DNA from: CAVSMC01 sp963728935
Lineage (GTDB): Bacteria; Pseudomonadota; Gammaproteobacteria; Burkholderiales; Casimicrobiaceae
Assembly (NCBI GenBank): GCA_963728935.1
Contig: CAVSMC010000012.1
Span: forward strand, 124,001 to 188,000
DNA length: 64,000 nt
Reading direction: 5' to 3'
Positions 1 through 8,944 of this stretch are shown here, piece after piece. The position numbers and the translations under genes were made by a program. Numbering within the stretch: the stretch's first letter is position 1; each line of letters opens with the position of its first letter. The notes beneath the pieces are model-generated. The model had not been told where the DNA came from. It made no database searches and saw nothing but the letters and a program-made list of their open reading frames with translations.

Positions 1-285
1 GCCTACTTCGCCATACGACCGCACGCATCGCGCCTCGGAGCGTGGGCGTCGCCGCAGAGCGAGCCGATCGCGAGCCGCGCGTTGCTCGAGGCGCGGCTCG
101 CGGAAGTCCAGGCGCGCTTCGCGGCCGCCGGCGACGACGTGCCGCGGCCAGCGCACTGGGGCGGCTTTCGCGTTGTGCCCGCATCGATCGAGTTCTGGCA
201 GGGCCGCCCGTCGCGCCTTCACGACCGCATTCGCTTCCGGCGCACCGCCCCCGACGCGTGGACGATCGAGCGGCTCGCGCCGTAG
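1..285 (+). CDS. pdxH: Pyridoxamine/pyridoxine 5'-phosphate oxidase, C-terminal part
   Basis: The frame is open from the first base and ends at TAG 283-285, giving the last 94 residues of an FMN-dependent PNP oxidase. This cytosolic enzyme makes pyridoxal 5'-phosphate, the last step of vitamin B6 synthesis and salvage. The diagnostic C-terminal block is visible: WGGFRVVP, then EFWQGRPSRLHDR, then a final tryptophan followed by IERLAP, the usual end of PdxH. The R and H of the RLHDR block belong to the family's substrate-binding region. The N-terminal half with the FMN site lies before the window. The MFS gene begins about 25 bases after the stop, so the two may be cotranscribed. Confidence 0.93.
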   Translation, partial: AYFAIRPHASRLGAWASPQSEPIASRALLEARLAEVQARFAAAGDDVPRPAHWGGFRVVPASIEFWQGRPSRLHDRIRFRRTAPDAWTIERLAP

Positions 286-308
286 CGGCGGCCGCAGCGT
301 CTCGCTCG

Positions 309-1442
309 GTGCGATCGCTGATCGCGCTGATCGCGATCGGCATCGCGAACCATTCGGCGCTGGCGGGGACGCGAGTCACCGTTTCGCTCGACGCGCTCGC
401 GCGCGGCGCCTCGCCCGCCGTCGTCGGCGTGCTGATCGCGCTATTTGCGCTGCTGCCCGCGCTGTTCGCCGTAGCCGTGGGCCGCTTTTCCGACCGCGTC
501 GGCGGCCGCCCGCCGATCGTGGCCGGCTCGGTCGGCGTTGCGGCAGGCGCGGTGCTTCCTTTCGTATGGCCGGGCCTTCCGGCGCTGTTCGCAAGCTCGG
601 CGCTGGTCGGCGTCGCCTTCATGACATTCCAGGTCGCCGCGCAGAACGCGACGGGGGCGATGGCTGCTCCCGACGAGCGCGCGCGCAACTTCAGCCTGCT
701 CGCGCTCGGCTACTCCGTGTCGGGACTGCTCGGACCGCTGGTCGCGGGCTACGCGATCGATCACGTCGGCTATCGCGCGACGTTCGCGTTGTTCGCGCTG
801 ACGCCGCTGCCCGGCATCGTCGCCCTCGCGCGCGGGCGGCCGTCGCTGCCCAGCCCGCATCCGGCCGAGCAGAGTGCCAGGCGCGCGAGTGTGATGGATC
901 TGCTGGCGCATCGCACGCTGCGACGCATTTTCGCCGTCAACGTGCTGATCGCGATGGCGTGGGACCTGCACACGATCTTCGTTCCGATCTATGGCGCGCA
1001 GATCGGTCTCACCGCGTCGCAGATCGGCGTCATTCTCGCGGCGTTCGCCGCGGCAACGTTCATCGTGCGTCTCGCGATGCCGGTGCTCGCGCGACGCGCG
1101 AGCGAGCGTCAGGTGATGACCGCTTCGCTGTTCGTCGCCGCGGCGGTCTATCTGATGTTTCCGTTCGTCGAGCGCGCCGGCGCGCTGATGGCGCTCTCGT
1201 TCACGCTGGGTCTCGGCGTGGGCACCGGCCAGCCGATGGTGATGTCGCTGCTGCATACGCACGCGCCGCCCGGCCGAATGGGCGAGGCGGCCGGCGTACG
1301 CATGTCGCTCGTCAATGCGATGGCGGTCGGCGTGCCGCTTGCGTTCGGCGCGCTAGGCGCGTCGATCGGCATCGCGCCGGTGCTGTGGACGGTTGCCGCC
1401 GGACTCGGCGTCGGCGGCTGGTTCGCGAGAAGGATGCGCTGA
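309..1442 (+). CDS. MFS transporter
   Basis: A protein of about 377 residues with some 12 hydrophobic segments and the MFS signature between helices 2 and 3 (GRFSDRVGGRPP, near residues 60-71). It is an inner-membrane secondary transporter, probably an exporter; the substrate cannot be read from sequence. The frame stays open upstream into pdxH, but the first hydrophobic helix starts just after the GTG at 309 (VRSLIALIAIG), which is the first plausible start after the pdxH stop, so I use it. No clear ribosome-binding site was seen, so the start is moderately sure. Confidence 0.82.
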   Translation: MRSLIALIAIGIANHSALAGTRVTVSLDALARGASPAVVGVLIALFALLPALFAVAVGRFSDRVGGRPPIVAGSVGVAAGAVLPFVWPGLPALFASSALVGVAFMTFQVAAQNATGAMAAPDERARNFSLLALGYSVSGLLGPLVAGYAIDHVGYRATFALFALTPLPGIVALARGRPSLPSPHPAEQSARRASVMDLLAHRTLRRIFAVNVLIAMAWDLHTIFVPIYGAQIGLTASQIGVILAAFAAATFIVRLAMPVLARRASERQVMTASLFVAAAVYLMFPFVERAGALMALSFTLGLGVGTGQPMVMSLLHTHAPPGRMGEAAGVRMSLVNAMAVGVPLAFGALGASIGIAPVLWTVAAGLGVGGWFARRMR

Positions 1443-1557
1443 CTCAGGCCATTTGGTAGTTCGGCCTTCAGCCGCGGCATGCCAAGCGCCGGTTGTCGGC
1501 CTCGCAGCGGCGATTCGCGGTCGCTCGCAGCCCGCTTCGCGGGTCCCCGCTCGCCGC

Positions 1558-2112
1558 TCACGCCGCGGGTTTCTTCAACCGATCGAGGAACTGCTTGCGA
1601 AACTTCGCCACTTTCGGCGCGACGATGAACTGGCAGTACGGCTGGCCGCCGTTGCGATCGAAATACTCCTGGTGATAGCGCTCGGCTTCGTAGAACGGCT
1701 CCGCACCCGCGATTTCGGTGACGATCGGAGCGGGCCAGAGCTTCGCGGCATCGAGCTCGCGGACGATCTCCTCCGCGGTCTCGCGCTGCCCGGCCGTTTG
1801 ACAGAAGATCACCGAGCGGTATTGCGTGCCGACGTCGTTGCCCTGACGGTTCCTCGTCGTCGGATCGTGAATCGCGAAGAACACGCCGAGCAGATCGCGA
1901 AACGAGAGCACCGCGGGATCGAACGTCACGCGAATGACCTCGGCGTGGCCGGTCGTGCCCGAGCACACTTGCTCGTAGGTCGGATTCGGCGGCTGCCCTC
2001 CGGCGTATCCGGATTCGACCGATTGCACGCCGGCAAGCTGATCGAACACCGCTTCGAGGCACCAGAAGCAGCCGCCGCCGAGGATGGCGATTTCGCGCGA
2101 GGAGTCGGTCAT
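1558..2112 (-). CDS. msrA: Peptide-methionine (S)-S-oxide reductase MsrA
   Basis: A 184-residue protein beginning MTDSSREIAILGGGCFWCLE. The GCFW motif holds the catalytic cysteine that attacks methionine-S-sulfoxide; in this copy a second cysteine follows the tryptophan (GCFWC), where many family members have glycine. Further family blocks are GYAGG, TGHAEVIRVTFDP and EAERYHQEYF. It repairs oxidised proteins, probably in the cytosol, since no signal peptide is present. The reading frame is open far upstream, but homology starts at the ATG at 2112. It is transcribed away from the DUF47-Pit genes, with 141 bases between the divergent starts. Confidence 0.95.
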   Translation of the reverse strand: MTDSSREIAILGGGCFWCLEAVFDQLAGVQSVESGYAGGQPPNPTYEQVCSGTTGHAEVIRVTFDPAVLSFRDLLGVFFAIHDPTTRNRQGNDVGTQYRSVIFCQTAGQRETAEEIVRELDAAKLWPAPIVTEIAGAEPFYEAERYHQEYFDRNGGQPYCQFIVAPKVAKFRKQFLDRLKKPAA

Positions 2113-2253
2113 TGTTCGTCTCCGTGGACGCCGCGGCGAGCGACCGCAGCCAGCTTGGTCGACATGGATGGCGGCGAGCTTACACCCCGTCGCGACCGTC
2201 GCCGTGGCGTGATGCGATAATGCGCACGTCGCGAAGAGGGAAACCATAAGAAC

Positions 2254-2874
2254 ATGGGGCTGCTGCCGCGCGAGGGCAAGTTCTTCGATTTCTTCAATCA
2301 GCACGCCGATCTCGCGGCCCAAGCGGCGGTCGAGCTCGCGGCACTGCTCGGCGATCTGTCGCAGCTCGAGCGGCGCAGCCGCGCGATCGAGAAGCTCGAG
2401 AAGCAGGCCGACCAGATCACGCACCACACGATGCAGCTGCTGCATCAGACTTTCATCACGCCGCTCGACCGCGACGAAATACACGGCCTCATCAACGCGC
2501 TCGACGACACGCTCGACCTGATGGAGGACGTGGCGACTTGCATCTTCCTCTACGACGTGAAGGCGGTAACGCCCGACGCGCAGAAGCTGGCCGGGATCTG
2601 CATGACGTGCACGGTGAAGGTGAAGGAGGCGGTGGCGAAGCTCGAGTCGATGGACAACGCCGATTCGATCCTCAAGCTCTGCGGCGACATCGACCGACTG
2701 GAGAGCGAGGCCGACTTCGTGTTCCGCTCGGCGCTCGCGAGGCTCTTTCGCGAGGAATCCGACGCGATCCAGATCCTGCGACTGAAGGAGGTCTACCAGC
2801 TGCTCGAGTCGATCACGGATAAGTGCGAGGACGTCGCCAACGTGATCGAAGGCATCGTGCTGGAGAACGCGTGA
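2254..2874 (+). CDS. DUF47 family phosphate transport accessory protein (PhoU-like)
   Basis: A 206-residue, all-helical, acidic protein of the DUF47/PhoU-like family, with the repeated pattern of metal-binding acidic motifs (EKLEKQADQITHH near residues 47-59 and DRLESEADFVF near 148-158). Proteins of this family are encoded next to Pit transporters and are thought to modulate phosphate uptake. Here a Pit gene follows on the same strand after 245 bases, supporting that role. The start ATG at 2254 is preceded by a GAGGGAAACC stretch that could serve as ribosome-binding site. Cytosolic; no signal peptide. Confidence 0.88.
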   Translation: MGLLPREGKFFDFFNQHADLAAQAAVELAALLGDLSQLERRSRAIEKLEKQADQITHHTMQLLHQTFITPLDRDEIHGLINALDDTLDLMEDVATCIFLYDVKAVTPDAQKLAGICMTCTVKVKEAVAKLESMDNADSILKLCGDIDRLESEADFVFRSALARLFREESDAIQILRLKEVYQLLESITDKCEDVANVIEGIVLENA

Positions 2875-3119
2875 GCACGGCGGCCGAAGGCAACGACTCG
2901 CGAGAGCGCGGGGCGAAGCGAAGGCGCGCAGCGGGCGTCCGCGCGGGAGCGACGGCGGCGGTACTCGAGTCCGCCGCCTTACGACGACGTTGCCGAGGCG
3001 CCCGCAGGGCCCGGGGGCGCGCGATCGCATGCGGCCGACGTCTGGCGCGGCGATGAGGGTACGGCGTCGCGGAGGCGGCGCGTGACGCGCGCCGTCGCGA
3101 GCGCACTACGGGAGCGGCA

Positions 3120-4133
3120 ATGAGCGGGGCGCCGATCGCGTTCGAGATGATCGTGTTCCTCGTGATCGTCGCGCTCGCGTTCGACTTCATGAATGGCTTC
3201 CACGACGCGGCGAACTCGATCGCGACCGTCGTATCGACGCGCGTGCTGCGTCCGCACTTCGCCGTCGCCTGGGCGGCGTTCTTCAACTTCATCGCGTTTC
3301 TCGTCTTCGGCCTGTCGGTCGCGAACACGATCGGCAAGGGCGTGATAGAGCCTTCGGTCGTCGACCATTACGTGATCCTCGGTGCGCTCACCGGCGCGAT
3401 CGTGTGGAACGTCATTACCTGGTACTACGGGCTGCCGTCGTCGTCGTCGCATGCGCTGATCGGCGGCCTCGCCGGCGCTGCAGTCGCAAAAGGCGGCATT
3501 CACACGCTCGCGGCCAAGGGGTTCCTCACGATCAGCGTCGCGATCGTTGCGAGCCCTCTGTTCGGCTTCCTGCTCGGCATGCTGCTGATGACCACCGTCG
3601 CGTGGACGCTGTTCCGCACGACGCCGCACCGCGTCGACCGCTGGTTCCGCCGCCTGCAGCTCGTGTCGGCATCGCTGTACAGCCTCGGGCACGGCGGCAA
3701 CGACGCGCAAAAGACGATGGGCGTCATCGCGATGCTGCTGTTCGCCGCCGGCCTGTCCGGGCCCTCGTTCCACGTGCCGTTCTGGGTGGTGATCGCCTGC
3801 CAGGCGGCGATGGCGCTCGGCACGCTTGCCGGCGGATGGCGGATCGTGAAGACGATGGGCATGCGAATCACGAAGTTGAAGCCGGTCGGCGGTTTCTGCG
3901 CCGAGACGGGCGGCGCGATCACATTGTTCGCGGCGACAGGTCTCGGCATTCCGGTTTCGACCACGCACACGATCACCGGCGCGATCGTCGGCGTCGGCGC
4001 CGTCCACAAGCTGTCCGCGGTGCGCTGGGGGATCGCGCAGCGTATCGTCTGGGCGTGGGTGCTGACCATTCCGTGCTCGGCGTTCATTTCGGCGATCGTC
4101 TGGTGGTTGGCGAGCCGCCTTGCCGGACGCTGA
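3120..4133 (+). CDS. pit: Low-affinity inorganic phosphate transporter, Pit family
   Basis: A 337-residue, highly hydrophobic protein with the two inverted PHO4 signatures: GFHDAANSIATVVSTR near residue 25 in the first half and GHGGNDAQKTMG near residue 190 in the second. These mark the PiT/PHO4 family, inner-membrane symporters of metal-phosphate with protons. The loop motif GLPSSSSHALIGG and the C-terminal GIPVSTTHTITGAI are also typical. The gene follows the DUF47 gene and probably forms a functional unit with it. The 245 bases between the two show no gene or clear terminator. Confidence 0.93.
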   Translation: MSGAPIAFEMIVFLVIVALAFDFMNGFHDAANSIATVVSTRVLRPHFAVAWAAFFNFIAFLVFGLSVANTIGKGVIEPSVVDHYVILGALTGAIVWNVITWYYGLPSSSSHALIGGLAGAAVAKGGIHTLAAKGFLTISVAIVASPLFGFLLGMLLMTTVAWTLFRTTPHRVDRWFRRLQLVSASLYSLGHGGNDAQKTMGVIAMLLFAAGLSGPSFHVPFWVVIACQAAMALGTLAGGWRIVKTMGMRITKLKPVGGFCAETGGAITLFAATGLGIPVSTTHTITGAIVGVGAVHKLSAVRWGIAQRIVWAWVLTIPCSAFISAIVWWLASRLAGR

Positions 4134-4145
4134 CGATTCCACGCG

Positions 4146-4958
4146 ATGACCCCGCGCGCGTTCGTCGTCGGCGTCGTGCGCCGCCTCACCGGAGTCGGTC
4201 TGATCAAGACCTCGGCAGCGCTCGCGTTCACGAGCGTGCTCGGCCTCGTTCCGCTGTTCGCGGTCGCGTTCGTCTACGTCGCGCGCTATCCGTTGTTCCA
4301 GCGCTGGCTCGACGCGTTCGAGAAGTTCCTGCTGCGCCATCTGCTGCCCGGAACCTCGACCACGCTGCGCTCGCACCTCGCCGAGTTCACGGCGAAGGCG
4401 GCGAACCTGCAGGGCCTCTCGATCGCGATCGTGTTCATCACGGCGATCCTGCTCGTCGCCACGGTCGAGCACGAGATCAACGTGATCTTTCGCGTTCGCG
4501 AGCCGCGCTCGATCGTGCGGCGGCTGTTCGTCTATGCGGTCGGCATCACCGTGGGCCCGCTATTGATCGGCGCGGCGGTGTCGTCTACGACGTGGCTGAT
4601 CGAGGCGTCGATCGAGGTCGTTCCATTCGCGTCGAGCGCGATCGCAATGGCCGCGACGCCGATCGCAATCGCGCTCGCGACGCTCGCGTTCACGCTGCTC
4701 TATGCGCTGATGCCCGCGCGTCCGGTGTCGCTGTCGGCAGCCGGGATCGGCGGCGTGTTCGCGGCGCTCGCGTTCGAGGCCGCGAAACGCGGCTTCGCGT
4801 TCTACGTCGTGACCGTGCCGACGTACCAGGTCGTGTATGGAGCGCTCGCGATAGTGCCGCTTTTCCTCACGTGGGTATACCTGTCGTGGCTGATCGTGCT
4901 GGCCGGAGCGGCGGTGACGGCGACGCTTTCCGAGGGCGCGGCACGGCGCTCGCGATGA
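4146..4958 (+). CDS. YihY/virulence factor BrkB family membrane protein
   Basis: A 270-residue inner-membrane protein with about six hydrophobic helices. The N-terminus (GLIKTSAALAFTSVLGLVPL) and the C-terminal YGALAIVPLFLTWVYLSWL segment match the YihY/BrkB family, once misnamed ribonuclease BN. The molecular function of the family is unsettled. The start ATG lies 12 bases after the pit stop, so the two genes are probably in one transcript, though no functional link is known. Confidence 0.87.
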   Translation: MTPRAFVVGVVRRLTGVGLIKTSAALAFTSVLGLVPLFAVAFVYVARYPLFQRWLDAFEKFLLRHLLPGTSTTLRSHLAEFTAKAANLQGLSIAIVFITAILLVATVEHEINVIFRVREPRSIVRRLFVYAVGITVGPLLIGAAVSSTTWLIEASIEVVPFASSAIAMAATPIAIALATLAFTLLYALMPARPVSLSAAGIGGVFAALAFEAAKRGFAFYVVTVPTYQVVYGALAIVPLFLTWVYLSWLIVLAGAAVTATLSEGAARRSR

Positions 4959-5041
4959 TCGTCGCCGTTCTCCGACGCTGGACGAATGACGGCGGTCACG
5001 CTACATTGCGGCAGATTTTTTCGCTCGGAGCGTAACGCATC

Positions 5042-5647
5042 GTGTGGTCCATCATTCAAGCCGCGGGATGGCCGATCTGGCCGCTGATCTTCGCGTCGAT
5101 CATCGCGCTTGCGTTGATCTTCGAGCGTTTGTGGTCGTTGCGGCAGAGCGTCGTCGCGCCGGTCGGACTCGTCGACCGCGTGCTCGCCGACTATCGTCAA
5201 TCGGGCGTCACCGCGGAGTTGCTGACGAAGACGGCGAAGCAGGGTCCGCTCGGGCGCATTCTCGCCGCCGGCCTCGCCAACGTTAAGAGCCCGCGCCCCG
5301 TGATGAAGGAGGCGCTCGAGGAAGTCGGCAGCATCGTCACGCACGACCTCGATCGCTTCCTCACGACGCTCGGGACGATCGCCGCGATGGCGCCATTGCT
5401 CGGGCTGTTCGGCACGGTCGTCGGCATGATCGAGATCTTCGGCTCGCAGACGGCAACCGGCTCGAACCCGATCCAGCTCGCGCACGGCATATCGGTCGCG
5501 CTCTACAACACGGCGTTCGGGCTGATCGTCGCGATCCCGAGCATGATTTTCTATCGCCATTTCCGCGCCAAGATCGACAGCCTGATCGTCGACATGGAGC
5601 AACAGGCGATCAAGCTCGTCGATCTCGCGCACGGCGAACGCGCGTAG
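5042..5647 (+). CDS. exbB: MotA/TolQ/ExbB proton channel family protein
   Basis: A 201-residue protein with one N-terminal helix (about residues 10-30) and two later helices in the MotA/ExbB domain (TTLGTIAAMAPLLGLFGTV near 108-126 and ISVALYNTAFGLIVAIPS near 145-165). It is the five-copy proton-channel partner of ExbD in the inner membrane. Translation starts at a GTG at 5042. The ExbD gene follows after 13 bases, and lpxK and kdsB come next, an order common in betaproteobacteria. No TonB or TolA gene is in the window, so which envelope process it energises is open. Confidence 0.93.
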   Translation: MWSIIQAAGWPIWPLIFASIIALALIFERLWSLRQSVVAPVGLVDRVLADYRQSGVTAELLTKTAKQGPLGRILAAGLANVKSPRPVMKEALEEVGSIVTHDLDRFLTTLGTIAAMAPLLGLFGTVVGMIEIFGSQTATGSNPIQLAHGISVALYNTAFGLIVAIPSMIFYRHFRAKIDSLIVDMEQQAIKLVDLAHGERA

Positions 5648-5660
5648 CGCGAAAGTCGCC

Positions 5661-6080
5661 ATGAACCTGCGCCGCGCCCGCCACCGCGACGAACCGGAGA
5701 TCAACTTCATTCCGTTGATCGACGTGTTGCTCGTCATCCTGATCTTCCTGATGGTGACGACGACGTACCAGCGCGTTGCCGAGCTGCAGATCACGTTGCC
5801 CGAGGCCGACGCCGAGGCGGTCAAGGAGCGGCCGAAGGAGATCAACGTCGGCGTCGACGCGCAGGGCCGCTACGTGATCGGCCGCAACGTCGTGACGTTT
5901 TCGACCGTCAACGCTTTCGCCGAGGCGCTCAGGCTTGCGGCGGGCGACGCCAAGGACCCGGTCGTCATCATCAACGCCGACGCGAACGCGACGCACCAGT
6001 CGGTGATTCACGTGATGGAGGCGGCGCGGCTCGCGGGCTTCGTCCACATCACGTTCGCAACGCAGTCGCCGCAACGGTGA
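5661..6080 (+). CDS. exbD: Biopolymer transporter ExbD/TolR family protein
   Basis: A 139-residue protein with a short basic N-terminus, one transmembrane helix (INFIPLIDVLLVILIFLMV, about residues 14-32) carrying the proton-conducting aspartate at D21, and a periplasmic domain. The EINFIPLIDVLLVL-type motif is the ExbD/TolR hallmark. It acts with the ExbB-like protein encoded immediately upstream. The helper pair uses the proton gradient to drive an envelope process through TonB- or TolA-like partners not seen here. Confidence 0.93.
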   Translation: MNLRRARHRDEPEINFIPLIDVLLVILIFLMVTTTYQRVAELQITLPEADAEAVKERPKEINVGVDAQGRYVIGRNVVTFSTVNAFAEALRLAAGDAKDPVVIINADANATHQSVIHVMEAARLAGFVHITFATQSPQR

Positions 6081-6270
6081 ACGCCGTCGTCCCCGAAATT
6101 GAGGTAGTGGTAATTCTCGTGAAGCAACAAATACGGCTCTGACGCCAATCTCGGACGCCGTTGTCCGCGCGCAGGCGGCCGGCGCGCGCCGCTTCTCCGA
6201 TCGTCTCGTTGCGTCATGGTACGCGCCGTCGCTCACGCCGCTCGCGCTCGCGCTCGCTCCGCTTGCCGCG

Positions 6271-7230
6271 TTGTTTGCGGGACTCGCGGCGTTGCGCCGG
6301 GCTCTGTACCGCGCAGGTGTCCTTCGCGTCGAACGCGTGCCCGTGCCGGTCGTGGTGGTCGGCAATATCACCGCCGGCGGCAGCGGCAAGACGCCGCTCG
6401 TCGCGTCGCTCGCGCGAGCGCTCGCGCAACGCGGCTTCAAGCCCGCCATCGTCAGTCGAGGTTATGGCCGGCGCGAAATCGATGCGAAGCCGCTCATCGT
6501 GACGCCGACCAGCGATGTCGCGCGGGTCGGCGACGAGCCGCTGCTGCTCGCGCGCGCAGGATGGCCGGTCGCGGTGGCCGCCGATCGTGCTGCCGCCGCG
6601 CGCGAAGTGCTTGCACGGACCGCCGGTTGCGACGTCGTGCTCTGCGACGACGGCCTCCAGCACTACGCGCTGGCGCGCGACGTCGAGATCGCCGTGGTCG
6701 ACGGCGCACGCGGACTTGGAAACGGCTGGCCGCTTCCGGCAGGGCCGTTGCGCGAGGGGCGCTCGCGGCTCGACTCCGTCGACGCCATCGTCGTCCTGGA
6801 CTCCGCGGGCTCACGGTTGCGCGATGTCGCCGTTCCGTTGTACGCGATGACGTTCGAGGCCAAACCGCTTCGCCGAGTCGGCGCGCCCGCCATCGAGCGG
6901 TCGATCGCCGACTTTTCCGGCGAGCGCGTGCACGCGGTTGCCGGTGTCGGGCACCCCGAACGCTTCTTCGCGCAGCTCGTGGCGCTCGGTTTCGAAGTCG
7001 ACCCGCACCCGTTTGCCGATCATCACGCATTCTGCGCGGCCGATATCGCGTTCGACGACGCCGCGCCGGTCGTGATGACCGAGAAGGATGCGCTAAAATG
7101 CGAATCGTTCGCCGGCGAACGCTGCTGGTATCTGCCGATCGAGGCGAGCATCGACCCGGCGCTCGTCGAGCGCATTGCGGAGAAGCTCAAGTGGATCCCA
7201 AGCTCCTTGAAATCCTCGTCTGTCCGGTGA
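6271..7230 (+). CDS. lpxK: Tetraacyldisaccharide 4'-kinase
   Basis: LpxK phosphorylates the 4' position of the lipid A disaccharide precursor at the inner membrane. The P-loop is clear (GNITAGGSGKTPLV), as are SRGYGRR and the DDGLQHYAL block with its catalytic acidic residues. From the TTG at 6271 the protein is 319 residues. However, family homology clearly begins earlier: the same frame upstream reads ...RLVASWYAPSLTPLALALAP, the membrane-anchoring N-terminus of LpxK. That frame is open back to a TGA at 6100-6102 but has no ATG, GTG or TTG before 6271; the only weak option I see is CTG at 6139. The true start is therefore unresolved. The next gene overlaps its 3' end by 40 bases. Confidence 0.9.
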   Translation: MFAGLAALRRALYRAGVLRVERVPVPVVVVGNITAGGSGKTPLVASLARALAQRGFKPAIVSRGYGRREIDAKPLIVTPTSDVARVGDEPLLLARAGWPVAVAADRAAAAREVLARTAGCDVVLCDDGLQHYALARDVEIAVVDGARGLGNGWPLPAGPLREGRSRLDSVDAIVVLDSAGSRLRDVAVPLYAMTFEAKPLRRVGAPAIERSIADFSGERVHAVAGVGHPERFFAQLVALGFEVDPHPFADHHAFCAADIAFDDAAPVVMTEKDALKCESFAGERCWYLPIEASIDPALVERIAEKLKWIPSSLKSSSVR

Positions 7231-7382
7231 CCAAAGGCGCGCTCGTCTACGACCGCGAAAAGCAGGAGCTCATCTCGAAGTCGGCGCGGCTTGCCTATCC
7301 GATCCGCGACGGCATTCCGGTGATGCTCGAGGACGAGGCGCGCAAGGTGTCGCCGGAAGAGATCGAAGCGATGAAGGACTGA
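7191..7382 (+). CDS. Trm112/YcaR family small zinc-ribbon-like protein
   Basis: A 63-residue protein, GTG start at 7191, beginning DPKLLEILVCPVTKGALVY and containing KQELISKSARLAYPIRDGIP, the highly conserved YcaR/Trm112 core. The first half-knuckle keeps only one cysteine (ILVCPV), as in many bacterial members, so a full zinc site is doubtful. The gene sits between lpxK and kdsB, its usual place in proteobacteria, and starts inside lpxK with a 40-base overlap in another frame, suggesting translational coupling. A GGAG stretch about 8 bases before the GTG supports this start. Role is not firmly known. Confidence 0.88.
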   Translation: MDPKLLEILVCPVTKGALVYDREKQELISKSARLAYPIRDGIPVMLEDEARKVSPEEIEAMKD

Positions 7383-7411
7383 CGGCGCCCGTTCCGCGAC
7401 GCCGCTGTCCG

Positions 7412-8194
7412 ATGACTTTCAGCGTCCTCATTCCGGCGCGTTACGCATCGACGCGGCTGCCGGGCAAACCGCTCGCGGACATCGCGGGCAAGCCGATGGT
7501 CGTGCGCGTCGCCGAACGCGCGCTCGCATCCGGTGCCGCGCGCGTTGCAGTCGCGACCGACGACGAGCGCGTCAGAGCCGCCGTGGCGGCGCACGGCATT
7601 GCCGCGTGCCTGACGCGCGCAGACCATCCGACGGGCACCGACCGCCTCGCCGAGGCCGCGCAGCAGCTCGGCCTTCCCGACAGCGCGATCGTCGTCAACG
7701 TCCAGGGCGACGAGCCGCTGCTCGAGCCTGCGCTGATGCGCGCGATGGCCGAGCTCCTCGCCGCGCATGCGGATGCCGCGATCGCAACCGCTTGCCACAG
7801 GATCGACGATGCGGCGGAAGCGTTCAATCCGAACGTCGTCAAAGTCGTCATGGACCGCGACGGCTACGCGCTCTATTTCAGCCGCGCGACGATTCCCTGG
7901 GCGCGCGACGCGTTCGCCGCGTCGCGCGAGCAGGTACCGGCTGATTTGCCGCTGTACCGCCACTACGGAATCTACGCCTATCGCGTCGGGTTCCTGCGCC
8001 GCTTTCCGGCGCTTTCGCCGGCGCCGATCGAGCGGTTCGAGGCGCTCGAACAGCTGCGCGCGCTATGGCACGGCGAGCGCATCGCGGTGCTCGTCAGCGA
8101 AGGCACGCCGGCGCCCGGCGTCGATACGCCCGAGGATCTCGCGCGCGTGAGGGCGCTGTACGAACAGCGGCGCGACGCGGGTCCGCGCAATTGA
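7412..8194 (+). CDS. kdsB: 3-deoxy-manno-octulosonate cytidylyltransferase
   Basis: A 260-residue cytosolic enzyme that activates KDO to CMP-KDO for lipopolysaccharide inner-core synthesis. N-terminal nucleotide-binding motif IPARYASTRLPGKPLADIAGKP, followed by VATDD, the NVQGDEPLL block with the metal-binding aspartate, and the C-terminal ERFEALEQLRALWHG and GVDTPEDL motifs are all present. Length matches the family (about 250). It lies in the lpxK-Trm112-kdsB-adk run and probably shares a transcript. Confidence 0.96.
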   Translation: MTFSVLIPARYASTRLPGKPLADIAGKPMVVRVAERALASGAARVAVATDDERVRAAVAAHGIAACLTRADHPTGTDRLAEAAQQLGLPDSAIVVNVQGDEPLLEPALMRAMAELLAAHADAAIATACHRIDDAAEAFNPNVVKVVMDRDGYALYFSRATIPWARDAFAASREQVPADLPLYRHYGIYAYRVGFLRRFPALSPAPIERFEALEQLRALWHGERIAVLVSEGTPAPGVDTPEDLARVRALYEQRRDAGPRN

Positions 8195-8270
8195 CCTTGC
8201 TGCGCGTTCCCGACACAATCGGCCGCCTGCGGCGTCCACGCCGATCTTCCATTGAATCGAAGGCCAGACG

Positions 8271-8927
8271 ATGCGATTGATCCTGCTCGGGCCTCCCGGC
8301 GCCGGCAAGGGAACGCAGGCGAGCTTCATCACGCAGGCGTTCGGCATCCCGCAGATCTCCACCGGCGACATGCTGCGCGCCGCGGTGAAGTCGGGCTCGC
8401 CGCTCGGAGTCGCCGCGAAGAAGGTGATGGACAACGGCCACCTCGTGTCCGACGAGATCATCATCGGCCTCGTCAAGGAGCGGCTCACCGCGCCCGATTG
8501 CGCCAACGGCTACCTGTTCGACGGTTTTCCGCGCACGATCCCGCAAGCCGAAGCGATGAAGGAAGCGGGCGTTCCGATCGATTGCGTGCTCGAGATCGAC
8601 GTGCCCGACAGCGCGATCGTCGAGCGGATGAGCGGACGGCGCGTTCACTTGCCGTCGGGTCGCACGTACCACGTCAAGTTCAATCCGCCAAGAGTCGACG
8701 GCAAGGACGACGTCACCGGCGAAGACCTGATCCAGCGCGATGACGACCGCGAGGACACGGTGAGGAAGCGCCTCGCCGTCTACCACGCGCAGACCAAGCC
8801 GCTGGTCGCCTATTATGTCGACTGGGCAAAGTCCGGCGACCCGCGCGCGCCGAAGTATCGTCGCATCGACGGCATGGGAAGCGTCGAGTCGATCCGCGCC
8901 GCCGCGGCGGCGGAGTTGAAGTCGTAG
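8271..8927 (+). CDS. adk: Adenylate kinase
   Basis: A 218-residue long-form adenylate kinase that interconverts ATP+AMP and 2 ADP. The P-loop GPPGAGKGTQ is at residues 7-16, the AMP-binding STGDMLR near 30-36, and the DGFPRT motif near 84-89. The LID segment (GRRVHLPSGRTYHVKFNPP) lacks the four zinc cysteines, as in most Gram-negative enzymes. Start ATG at 8271 is 76 bases after kdsB. Confidence 0.97.
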   Translation: MRLILLGPPGAGKGTQASFITQAFGIPQISTGDMLRAAVKSGSPLGVAAKKVMDNGHLVSDEIIIGLVKERLTAPDCANGYLFDGFPRTIPQAEAMKEAGVPIDCVLEIDVPDSAIVERMSGRRVHLPSGRTYHVKFNPPRVDGKDDVTGEDLIQRDDDREDTVRKRLAVYHAQTKPLVAYYVDWAKSGDPRAPKYRRIDGMGSVESIRAAAAAELKS

Positions 8928-8944
8928 TCGCGAGGCGGATCGCG

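Noticed and set aside
2979..4472. A 497-codon minus-strand frame opposite pit and brkB
   Set aside because: Highly charged, low-complexity composition and full overlap with well-identified genes on the plus strand.
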